A DNA stretch of 25,308 nt from a virus, in IMG/VR virus record IMGVR_UViG_3300012931_000072, positions 1-25,308 of that record. The stretch is one strand, 5' to 3'. This document shows positions 1 through 6,979 of this stretch, piece by piece. Below the pieces are notes generated by a model. It was not told where the DNA came from, made no database searches, and saw nothing but the letters and a program-made list of their open reading frames with translations. The stretch's first letter is position 1. Each line of letters opens with the position of its first letter. A program made the translations under genes and the position numbers.

Positions 1-445
1 CAAGAACTCCACCTTGATATGCATTTGTAGTTGTATATGCCAATGCATAAGTACTAACTACACCAGCACTATTTATTTTCTGGCCTACTATTGAACTATA
101 AGGAATAAAATGTATATCTCCATTCGGAGCAACAACTCCGCCATAATAAGCCTCTGTTACTGTATACACCAATGCATAAGTACTGACTACGCCTAGAACA
201 CTTATCTTCTGACCCTTGTTTGCATAGTATGGTACAAAATAAATATCTCCATTTGACGCAAGAACACCGCCAGCATAGGCTGCTGTAGTCGTATATACCA
301 AAGAATAAGTACTAACAACACCAGAACTATTTATTTTTTGTCCTCTATTTGCGCTTTGTGGAATAAAATGAATATCTCCATTTGGAGCAAGAACTCCACC
401 TTGATATGTACCAATTCCACTTGTATATATTAACGAATAAGTGTT
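1..445 (-). repeat. 129-bp tandem coding repeats (43-aa units) in the fibre gene
   Basis: Copies of the same segment begin (minus strand) near 400, 271, 142 and 13, exactly 129 bases apart. There are three full units, one unit cut by the window edge, and a degenerate start just upstream (about 445-401). The bases aagaactccacc recur at 2 and 389, with variants at 131 and 260. The units encode G-G-V-[LV]-A-x-N-G-D-I, then F-[IV]-P, G-Q-K-I and V-V-S-T-Y-x-L-x-Y-T. Differences between units fall mostly at third codon positions and in the short variable loop after the Y-T, which suggests selection on the protein. Such arrays can change copy number by recombination. Confidence 0.9.
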
Positions 446-1687
446 GATTATTGGATTTGAAAATAATGATCCAGTTTTTACACTTTTTATTATTGTGTTT
501 TGAATTTGCAACCATGTTGTTTCATTTAATGATCCATCGTCCTCTTTCGGAATTACACTTTCATTTATAATGTTTAATTTTTCTGAAATCAAATCATCAT
601 AAAATACTCCTGACGTGTGACTTGAAATCACAACATATAACATTCCGGAATTGAAAATATAATCTCCAGCAATATATGCTGTTGCCGTTGCCCATGTTTT
701 TATTCTGATTTCATAAAGCTCTTCATAGATGTGTTTTCTGACATCAACGTCACCAGACTCGCTTGCCCATGTTAATTTTTGGTCAATATTTCTTATCATC
801 CCTGAAGTTATTGTTGTCGTTGCCGCCCCTACATCTATTTCAGCAATCTTGAACCATTCATTTGTTCCGGTGTATTCGTATTTATAAATCCCTCCAGCGG
901 AAACACCGAATATTATAAATATAGCGTCAAGGCTTGAATCTGTTACGACTGGTTTAAGTGTAAATGTACTTTTTTCTCCCCATCCGTCACCAGTCAAAAT
1001 AATTACATCTCCTGGTCCAGAGCTTGCCATGGTTCTTCCAACCGCTGCGTTGATTGCAGCAATTATTTCCGCCCTGGTAGTCGCTGAAGGAGTTGCCCCG
1101 CGACAATCTATTTCCTGGTATGACCCATCCTCTCCGTCACGGAGATTGATTAAATATTTTGCACTCAAGTCTATTGTGGTTGATATTGCAATTATTCCAG
1201 TCAATGTTCCCTGCGTTGCCGCTGTAGTATCAGTTGTTCCTGTTTTTTTCTGAACAGCGAGATAATGTTTTATATCTCGCATTATTGATTCATTGCTTAT
1301 TATAACTCCCCCGGAGCCAGAGGCCACTTCGCCAACCTGGACAATATCTCCTTTGCTGGCGACAGACTTCACTTGAGCTTCTATTGTGTCAATTCGAGGC
1401 GATCCTGTTGCCGCGTCAAGAGTTATCGCTTGGGATGATGGTTGCAGGACAGGAAGAATGTCAACTGTTCTTTGAAGACAAGCTCCAGAAGGAACGCTTA
1501 TTGTCATTCCAGAAGAAGGCTCTACGCGGAGTCCGCTTCCTATGATAAGCGCCTTTCCGGTATCGAATATATTTATTTTTGACAATACTCCCAAGTCTCT
1601 CGAAAGAAGAGTCCCGAGTCTTTTCATTACTTCATCGCTTTCTATTTTCTGTCCAGCGGTGAAATTCATTGTTCGTAAATCTCTCAT
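1..1687 (-). CDS. Tail fibre / receptor-binding protein (3' end outside window)
   Basis: This reading frame is open for 562 codons from an ATG at 1687 to the left edge, so the C-terminus is missing. An AAGGTG Shine-Dalgarno lies 7 bases before the ATG. The N-terminal ~120 residues (starting MRDLRTMNFTAGQ) contain a stretch of the kind seen in baseplate-attached fibre proteins, with alternating small beta-type segments and an RIDTIEAQV-like segment; this part probably docks on the baseplate. Residues ~120-400 are beta-rich and give no recognisable domain. From about residue 415 the protein becomes a tandem array of 43-residue repeats built on G-G-V-x-A-P-N-G-D-I-x-F-I-P and S-T-Y-x-L-x-Y-T, resembling beta-propeller blades. 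It follows the gp6/gp47-like and small wedge genes, the usual place for fibre genes. The fibre call rests on position and repeat style, and receptor binding is inferred. Confidence 0.72.
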   Translation of the reverse strand, partial: MRDLRTMNFTAGQKIESDEVMKRLGTLLSRDLGVLSKINIFDTGKALIIGSGLRVEPSSGMTISVPSGACLQRTVDILPVLQPSSQAITLDAATGSPRIDTIEAQVKSVASKGDIVQVGEVASGSGGVIISNESIMRDIKHYLAVQKKTGTTDTTAATQGTLTGIIAISTTIDLSAKYLINLRDGEDGSYQEIDCRGATPSATTRAEIIAAINAAVGRTMASSGPGDVIILTGDGWGEKSTFTLKPVVTDSSLDAIFIIFGVSAGGIYKYEYTGTNEWFKIAEIDVGAATTTITSGMIRNIDQKLTWASESGDVDVRKHIYEELYEIRIKTWATATAYIAGDYIFNSGMLYVVISSHTSGVFYDDLISEKLNIINESVIPKEDDGSLNETTWLQIQNTIIKSVKTGSLFSNPIINTYSLIYTSGIGTYQGGVLAPNGDIHFIPQSANRGQKINSSGVVSTYSLVYTTTAAYAGGVLASNGDIYFVPYYANKGQKISVLGVVSTYALVYTVTEAYYGGVVAPNGDIHFIPYSSIVGQKINSAGVVSTYALAYTTTNAYQGGVL

Positions 1688-1698
1688 TTTAATACACC

Positions 1699-2337
1699 TT
1701 ATGAATAATTTATTTGCAGTATAACAGTGATCCCTGCCGCAACAATACTTTTAATTAAATTTTGAACTAATATTATTTCAATTGAAGTCGTATCCCATAG
1801 TGTTATTTTTATCGTAAAAAAAGACGAATCGTAATCCTCTGCAATCGCGGGGAATACATATATTGTTTCTGTTCCAAAAATCACATCCTCTCTCGCGTAT
1901 ACATCCGCAAATGAAAAATCAGCGAAAGCGCTGAATGTTTCGACATTCTCAATTACTGGTTCAATGCTTGAATATGGACGAAGGGCGAAAATTATTGCAG
2001 CATTGCTTACCTTCGGTTGCATTACTATTGAAATTGTCCTGGCAACCCACTCTGCATCTGATTCACTCCCAAGCCTTAAGCTTGAAAAGAAATCTTCAAG
2101 CTGATAAATCAAAAATTCTTGAGATGATTGATCTATGAAAATTTGTTTCATAAGATCAATACTCAATCTTCTTAAATATTCAATTTGTGATGCTATCATT
2201 CCAATATCAATATCGGTTGGAAGCGATACCAATGTCGGATTTACACCATTCTCATCACAAATCAAAGCCTTATACACAGGGTCATCGTGTACGTTGTAAA
2301 GAGCTTGAAGATTATTATTTATTCTATCTTGTATCAT
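1699..2337 (-). CDS. Small baseplate wedge protein (P2 gpI / Mu gp48 position)
   Basis: A 212-residue protein starting at an ATG 6 bases after the stop of the upstream J-like gene; the gap is AAAAAAG and has no strong Shine-Dalgarno, so it is probably translated by coupling. The N-terminal half is predicted helical (an I-E-Y-L-R-R-L-S segment and a Q-E-F-L-I-Y-Q-L segment). The C-terminal half is beta-rich, with A-D-V-Y-A-R-E-D-V near residue 145, and ends in alternating hydrophobic strands. No family motif is decisive. In P2, Mu and many environmental myoviruses the gene directly after the gpJ/gp47 protein is the second wedge subunit that links the wedge to the fibres, and its size of about 200 residues agrees. 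The assignment is by synteny. Confidence 0.5.
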   Translation of the reverse strand: MIQDRINNNLQALYNVHDDPVYKALICDENGVNPTLVSLPTDIDIGMIASQIEYLRRLSIDLMKQIFIDQSSQEFLIYQLEDFFSSLRLGSESDAEWVARTISIVMQPKVSNAAIIFALRPYSSIEPVIENVETFSAFADFSFADVYAREDVIFGTETIYVFPAIAEDYDSSFFTIKITLWDTTSIEIILVQNLIKSIVAAGITVILQINYS

Positions 2338-2343
2338 CTTTTT

Positions 2344-3762
2344 TTATATGCTTGCCGTTGAAGCTATTACCATTGTGACTGTTATCACCCCGCCTGTCCC
2401 GGAGCCGGTTTTCGGGAATTCCCCATCATTGATTACGATATCTGCTGTAGGAGATGTAACAATAATTTTATAAGCCGCTGCATTTGAATTTTTTCCAACC
2501 CTTATGATTTCATCAGTAAGAATATTTTGGCCTAATTGCCGAGTATTTACGTATTGTTCTATTGCAGTTTGAACATCTAATTTTATTTCATCGAGATCAA
2601 CTGCAACGGTTGGAAGCCTGTAGACAGTAACGCTTATATTCACATCAACAATAACTGGAGTTGTGATATTATAATCTATTCCAGCGCAATTTTTTCCTGG
2701 ATAATTTATCAAATCGTTGGGATCACCATAAAGAACTTTTTCTATTGATGCAATTAATGATGCACTCAATGATCCGCTTCCATTATCAACGATTATTGTA
2801 TTTGTACCCTTGAATGGATAGGCGCTTCTCATTCCAACGGATCGTATTCCAGCTATTCCTTTTATGGCTGCAATAATTCCATATTCAGTCCCAGCATTTA
2901 ATGCATTGACCGTTTCTGAAAATCTTATTCTCCTAGATTCATCCGTTTCTGCGTTCGATCCACCGCTGAAAGCACTATCATTGATACAATTTTCGACCCC
3001 TGATATTTGAGAATTTATATATCCTTTTCCGTTGGCGGTATCTACTGCATGAACAGAAATATTCCCAAGCGGTCCAGTATTCCCGACTTGAGAAAGCAAC
3101 TGTACTCCGGACTCTCCAGCAAGGATCGTTCCGGAGATAGTGCTTACAATTTGCATGCTATTTATTGTAACAGAAAAACTTGGTATCGATATCGCTGCCG
3201 CTGTTGCAATCATTATATCAAAACCAAGAGTGTTCAAATAATTTTTTGTTCCAATGCATTCTTTCGCTGTATATTGATATAATAAATCTGAATCGATATC
3301 ACTAACGAGTGTCGCACTCCAATTGGAGAGAGCATTTATCGCATTCACCAAATCACTTGTTTTTGGATATGTAGAATACGAAAGATTGAAATCATCAGAA
3401 GGAACTCCTGTTACTGAACTTGAAATCGCCGTTCCGCTCGATGTTATCAATGCAGACGATCCGAGGCCGTTGTATTTTATCCAAAGCGCCGGTTTTCTGT
3501 AAGGGCGGATATATCCTGTCGCTGCAATCGCCTCAAGTTTTGAAAAACCAAAACCCTCATACAGCGCAATTGGTATCGCCTTGTAGAGAGCTTCCTTGAA
3601 GCTCATTTGTATGCTGGAAATGATTTCTGAATTTGATTCAACAAGCGCTCTTGTTTTCGCACCTTCGTTGAAATCAGTTAGCCCGACCCCTTTTGATAAA
3701 AGATAAAGTCGATACATTTCATAAAGTTGTTCTGACGTGTATATTTTTAATATATCGGCCAT
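2344..3762 (-). CDS. Baseplate wedge protein, gp6/gp47/gpJ-like (Baseplate_J family)
   Basis: This 472-residue protein matches baseplate J-like wedge proteins (T4 gp6, P2 gpJ, Mu gp47), which form the ring that opens when the tail contracts. The N-terminal part is helical and fits the family start, including a G-A-K-T-R-A-L-V-E-S segment near residue 35. The middle has an A-G-E-S-G-V-Q-L segment, then a D-E-S-R-R-I-R-F segment near residue 275 and a G-T-E-Y-G-I-I-A-A-I-K segment, which are typical J hallmarks. The C-terminal part has beta strands and a P-V-I-V-D-V-N-I-S-V segment. The length is normal for the family. Its ATG overlaps the stop of the LysM-gp25 gene as TAATG. Family assignment is by motif pattern read by eye. 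Confidence 0.83.
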   Translation of the reverse strand: MADILKIYTSEQLYEMYRLYLLSKGVGLTDFNEGAKTRALVESNSEIISSIQMSFKEALYKAIPIALYEGFGFSKLEAIAATGYIRPYRKPALWIKYNGLGSSALITSSGTAISSSVTGVPSDDFNLSYSTYPKTSDLVNAINALSNWSATLVSDIDSDLLYQYTAKECIGTKNYLNTLGFDIMIATAAAISIPSFSVTINSMQIVSTISGTILAGESGVQLLSQVGNTGPLGNISVHAVDTANGKGYINSQISGVENCINDSAFSGGSNAETDESRRIRFSETVNALNAGTEYGIIAAIKGIAGIRSVGMRSAYPFKGTNTIIVDNGSGSLSASLIASIEKVLYGDPNDLINYPGKNCAGIDYNITTPVIVDVNISVTVYRLPTVAVDLDEIKLDVQTAIEQYVNTRQLGQNILTDEIIRVGKNSNAAAYKIIVTSPTADIVINDGEFPKTGSGTGGVITVTMVIASTASI

Positions 3763-5543
3763 TATACTGTAACCTCTCTGTTTTCTTCTGATCCTACAAA
3801 ATAAATAGTGAATTGAGATGACAATACTTCACCATTCAATTTTAATTTACTCATATCCATTTTTACGGAATCCACCCTTGGATCAGATTGAATTTGATTG
3901 ATTAGATCAGAAAGATATCTGTCTATTTTCACCAAAAGAGGGGAATTGCCATCGCCAATCAATGTTACTCCCCAATTCGGATTAAATACGTTAAGACTTC
4001 CTTTTTTATTCTCTGTTCTTTTTGTTATTCCTTCCATGACATTATCTATTCCGGAAATTTCAAGAATATCTCCGGTTGAAGATATCATTATTTTATTTTC
4101 AGAATCAACTGCGATATCGGACCCGTAAAGAAATTTTTGTATATCTGCTTGATTCGGCTCATAAACCAAATTATCATCTCCCCTGGAGATCAGGCTTGTG
4201 AGTAACGGTATTTTTATTTGTTTTCCGACAAGTGTTCCATCTATAAAATCATTTTCATTTATATCGTTTACTTGAAGAATATTTACAAATTTTTCCCCAT
4301 CATTTAATTCTCTTGCCGCAATAATTCTTGAAGTATCTCCGTCGCGAACGGTATAATAATAAAATGTTATTGACCCTTCCACTTTATTTTCATTTATGCT
4401 GTCGAATTGTTCGGTTGTCAATGTGTAATTATCTGCATTTGATGCATACCTTATTTCGTCTTGTTTTACTATTGAATTCAAAATTCCATTTATTGATTCA
4501 GCATATAGTTTTATTTTTTGCAACGTGTTATAAAATGAAACAAGATTTATATCAAGAACTTCGTCAAGCGTTAATGTTCCTGCGATATATGAAGTTTGCT
4601 GGTCGGATGAAAGAAATATGGATAAAAAACCGCTAAAAGAAGCATCAAGAGCAATCATCAAATTAGAAACAAGAGTTGGAAGACTTGTCAATGCTGTTGA
4701 TTGTCCGGATTGAATTGCCTGATTTTCGGTTGATATTTCTTCTATAATATTCTCTATGCTTATTGAATTTGAAACAAAATCAGAATTATATCCTATTTCG
4801 GCCTGGATTGTCGAAAATACTTCGGAGAAATTAAGTTGCTGAAGCGCCGAATTGGTCGTATCGACAAGTTCATTTGTTTGTTTTTTTACCTGAGTGACTT
4901 CAAGAGCTTTTTGGCCATCATCCGGCCTGTAGCATTCAAGGTCTATCGTATACATCACTCCGATATATTTTTCATCAGATTGACTTGAGCTAAAATTATT
5001 AACTCTGCAATACCAGTGATCGTCCATATCGTAATCATGAACAATCAGTTTCACTTCATCATACAAGACGCCTATTTTTTTTCTTAATTTGCTTGATAAT
5101 TCTTTGTATAAAGTATGAACACTTGGGCTTAAATTTTGTACTGTTGTAGGAACATTCATTTTTGATTTTCGAGTCATCGTGTAATCACGATATCGAACAA
5201 GCATCCAGCGGAGTTTGAAAAATTCATTCAGGCCATCAATGGTGTTCGCAAGACCAGTGTTATCCCTGGCAATAGGGTTGTCCGGGCTGCCTACATAGGG
5301 GAAATACAATTCTCCAGAAATCATCATCGACTTTGTTCCATTCCCTGCGTCGATGATGTAATTTCCACTGAGCGTTGGTTGGGCTGTTGATCGTGTCGGC
5401 TCCTGCATGTCCTTCTTTTTCGGGGGACACATAAAAAATATTTCAGCTATTGTATTTCTGTTTTTATCGACGAATTCGAAGGAATAGAGTCCCGTGAGGG
5501 TGAATTGCCCGTAAAGTTGCTGGATTATGGTCGGCAGATTCAC
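3762..5543 (-). CDS. Baseplate wedge fusion: N-terminal structural domain + LysM + gp25-like domain
   Basis: A 593-residue protein with a GTG start at 5543, chosen because AAGGTG lies 8 bases upstream; an ATG in that position is absent. Residues 1-220 form a mixed domain seen early in baseplate or hub proteins (F-E-F-V-D segment, then W-M-L-V-R-Y-R-D-Y near 113-121). Residues ~220-390 are helical linker. Residues ~396-446 are a LysM module: Y-T-V-R-D-G-D-T, then N-I-L-Q-V-N, then G-T-L-V-G-K-Q-I-K-I-P. Residues ~516-593 resemble GPW/gp25 wedge proteins, with N-W-G-V near 523 and D-P-R-V-D-S-V near 554. In T4, LysM-bearing gp53 and gp25 are separate wedge proteins that touch each other; here the two functions seem joined. 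It is the first gene left of the divergent promoter region and overlaps the next gene as TAATG. Confidence 0.75.
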   Translation of the reverse strand: MNLPTIIQQLYGQFTLTGLYSFEFVDKNRNTIAEIFFMCPPKKKDMQEPTRSTAQPTLSGNYIIDAGNGTKSMMISGELYFPYVGSPDNPIARDNTGLANTIDGLNEFFKLRWMLVRYRDYTMTRKSKMNVPTTVQNLSPSVHTLYKELSSKLRKKIGVLYDEVKLIVHDYDMDDHWYCRVNNFSSSQSDEKYIGVMYTIDLECYRPDDGQKALEVTQVKKQTNELVDTTNSALQQLNFSEVFSTIQAEIGYNSDFVSNSISIENIIEEISTENQAIQSGQSTALTSLPTLVSNLMIALDASFSGFLSIFLSSDQQTSYIAGTLTLDEVLDINLVSFYNTLQKIKLYAESINGILNSIVKQDEIRYASNADNYTLTTEQFDSINENKVEGSITFYYYTVRDGDTSRIIAARELNDGEKFVNILQVNDINENDFIDGTLVGKQIKIPLLTSLISRGDDNLVYEPNQADIQKFLYGSDIAVDSENKIMISSTGDILEISGIDNVMEGITKRTENKKGSLNVFNPNWGVTLIGDGNSPLLVKIDRYLSDLINQIQSDPRVDSVKMDMSKLKLNGEVLSSQFTIYFVGSEENREVTV

Positions 5544-5591
5544 TATTATGTCACCTTATCAAATCTGCCTTATAGTTGGCTTATTATGATA

Positions 5592-5620
5592 ATAATGGGT
5601 AAAATAATGATTTTTGTCAA
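5592..5620 (-). promoter_or_regulatory. Predicted sigma70-type promoter for the left baseplate genes
   Basis: On the minus strand a perfect -35 box TTGACA (5620-5615) is followed by 17 bases and CATTAT (5597-5592, 4 of 6 bases of the consensus). The upstream side is A/T-rich. It would start transcription about 45 bases before the GTG of the LysM-gp25 gene and drive that gene, the J-like gene, the small wedge gene and the fibre. It sits back to back with the plus-strand promoter at 5656. Confidence 0.6.
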
Positions 5621-5627
5621 TAAATAA

Positions 5628-5664
5628 AAATGTTTAACTTTTTTTTAAAAAAGTGTTGACATTT
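5628..5664. promoter_or_regulatory. A/T inverted repeat between the divergent promoters
   Basis: Between the two -35 boxes lies an imperfect palindrome with arms AATGTTTAACTTTTTT and AAAAAAGTGTTGACATT around a two-base centre. A run of T facing a run of A forms its core. The right arm contains the plus-strand -35 hexamer. It could be an operator shared by both promoters or a weak bidirectional stop; the sequence alone does not decide. Confidence 0.4.
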
Positions 5665-5684
5665 ACAAGATAATTTATTATTGT
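5656..5684 (+). promoter_or_regulatory. Predicted sigma70-type promoter for the two plus-strand genes
   Basis: TTGACA (5656-5661), 17 bases, then TATTGT (5679-5684, 4 of 6). An inverted copy TGTCAA overlaps the -10 box at 5682-5687, so TTGACA and TGTCAA flank the core promoter; this may be a binding site for a repressor. The start codon of the first gene is about 30 bases downstream, preceded by AAAGGAG. Confidence 0.6.
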
Positions 5685-5714
5685 CAATTTATCTTAAAAG
5701 AAAGGAGATTCGAA

Positions 5715-5903
5715 ATGAAAAAGATAGATAAAGAAATCCTTGAAGTCATGAACGGCCAAGAAATCATTTCCACCAATTACGAAGGATGTGTTATGGTAAA
5801 AGGAAAAGATGTAATCAGGAATGGCAAGGTGGTTGACGCTCTGACTACTGCAAAAAAGGTTAATGTTCTTTGGAAAGAGTTTTTAGAGCAAGAAGGAATT
5901 TAA
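5715..5903 (+). CDS. Small protein of unknown function (62 aa)
   Basis: Not recognised. The gene has its own promoter and a near-perfect Shine-Dalgarno AAAGGAG 8 bases before the ATG, so it is very likely real. The product is small and soluble, rich in lysine, glutamate and valine. An N-terminal helix (K-E-I-L-E-V-M-N-G) is followed by a short beta-type middle (C-V-M-V-K-G-K-D-V-I) and a C-terminal helix containing V-L-W-K-E-F-L. There is no signal peptide, membrane segment or cysteine pair (one Cys only). It lies on the strand opposite to all surrounding virion genes, with its own promoter, as morons or small regulatory and host-takeover genes often do. That role is inference. Confidence 0.72.
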   Translation: MKKIDKEILEVMNGQEIISTNYEGCVMVKGKDVIRNGKVVDALTTAKKVNVLWKEFLEQEGI

Positions 5904-5930
5904 TTAAATCAATCAAAGAGGAAATCAAAA

Positions 5931-6128
5931 ATGAGAATTAAAACATATTTCATGGTTACTCCAAAAGGATTTGCTAGTTCATTTTTCAAGAATAAAAAAG
6001 ATGCAATTATACATGCTAACAAAGAATACCGATTCAGAAATTCAAAAGATGGTTATGACGAATATTGGAACAATCTCCCAATTAAAATTGAGCGGGTGAT
6101 TGAGATAAAATTTAATAAAAATTATTAA
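5931..6128 (+). CDS. Small protein of unknown function (65 aa)
   Basis: Not recognised. It begins 27 bases after the previous plus-strand gene, with AGAGGAAA as ribosome-binding site, so the two form a short operon. The product is basic and aromatic-rich (Y-F-M-V-T-P-K-G-F-A, then E-Y-R-F-R-N, then Y-D-E-Y-W-N-N). The pattern of an initial strand, a helix carrying A-I-I-H-A-N-K-E-Y and a final strand resembles small single-domain phage proteins with an alpha/beta fold. Its stop overlaps the stop of the convergent spike gene by 4 bases (6125-6128), with no terminator hairpin between them, so each strand is probably read through in antisense. No function can be assigned. Confidence 0.7.
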   Translation: MRIKTYFMVTPKGFASSFFKNKKDAIIHANKEYRFRNSKDGYDEYWNNLPIKIERVIEIKFNKNY

Positions 6129-6979
6129 TCAGTAAGCAAAAGCGCCCACTTCGCTTGTTCGGCTGTGAGCGCTGCAATCGTTGCGGGATTCAATAACACA
6201 GGAGAACCCACCACGCAATTCGTTGTCACTAATCCTGAAATAACCGTAATTAAACTATCGATAAGCGTTTTCATCGATTGCGCTGCATTTTTTATTTGAA
6301 TCAAAGCCTGAACGTCAACCACTCCCCCGAGACTCGATTCCATTTTTGCATCTGGAGCACTTACTGTTGCACTTATCGATCCTGTTAATTTCGCCAAAGA
6401 AGATTTCATTTCAGAGCTTACAAGAGAATTAAGCAATATGCTTGTATTGCTTGACACTTCGAAATCAGTCATTGCATTTATTGAAACGCTCCCTGGTAAT
6501 TTTGTTGAGGGAAGTATCCCGGTATTTAAGCTAATAAATGATCCAGAAAAATGTCCAAGTATAACATCAAAATAATGATATCCTGAAAATGTCATCGGGA
6601 AAGTATAAGAACCTTCAACGAAAGTATTTCCTGCACCTTGATAGGGGAATTTATTTACTACAAATGGATTTGCTGAATTCCCGGACTCAAATCCAACGGC
6701 AACCATTTGTCCCGGAAACGGACCTTCATACAAGCCATGCATATTGCCAGTTATCGGATCAATAAATGCTCCCGGATAACCTACGTTCTTTATTACTCCT
6801 CCGCGAGCAAGCCTGACAGAAACGGTCGTCTGCTTAAATAATGGCTCCGGCTCCGGGAATAAAATTTCTCCAACCATCATTTGTGTCGATCCAACACTTT
6901 GCGAAGTAAAAATATTGCTGTCGCTCGATCTGACGTGTGTATCTCTTCCTATATTTTTTGCAACTTTTAATTGCTGCAT
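6125..6979 (-). CDS. Baseplate central spike protein, gp5/gpV OB-fold type
   Basis: A 284-residue protein. Residues ~35-125 look like the OB-fold of tail spikes (T4 gp5 N-domain, P2 gpV): valines alternate with charged residues, then G-P-F-P-G-Q-M-V-A-V-G-F near 93-104 and N-P-F-V-V-N-K-F-P-Y near 111-120. A middle region of short S/T-rich strands (~155-220) probably forms a trimeric beta-helix or needle stem. The C-terminal ~70 residues carry A-L-I-Q-I-K-N-A-A-Q-S-M-K-T-L and L-L-N-P-A-T-I-A-A-L, a tail seen in many phage spike proteins. No lysozyme domain is present, unlike T4 gp5. Its ATG overlaps the stop of the hub gene (TAATG), as expected for partners that assemble together on the tube tip. 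Confidence 0.75.
   Translation of the reverse strand: MQQLKVAKNIGRDTHVRSSDSNIFTSQSVGSTQMMVGEILFPEPEPLFKQTTVSVRLARGGVIKNVGYPGAFIDPITGNMHGLYEGPFPGQMVAVGFESGNSANPFVVNKFPYQGAGNTFVEGSYTFPMTFSGYHYFDVILGHFSGSFISLNTGILPSTKLPGSVSINAMTDFEVSSNTSILLNSLVSSEMKSSLAKLTGSISATVSAPDAKMESSLGGVVDVQALIQIKNAAQSMKTLIDSLITVISGLVTTNCVVGSPVLLNPATIAALTAEQAKWALLLTD

Noticed and set aside
1-445. CRISPR-like repeats
   Set aside because: Period of 129 bases without unique spacers; the repeats are in frame and encode a protein repeat.
1029-1724. Plus-strand frames over the fibre gene
   Set aside because: The minus strand is open for 562 codons here with a good start and repeats; the plus frames are short and have no start signals.
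5659-5687. Second minus-strand promoter using the TTGACA at 5687-5682
   Set aside because: No acceptable -10 box at 16-18 bases; more likely half of an inverted repeat in the plus-strand promoter.
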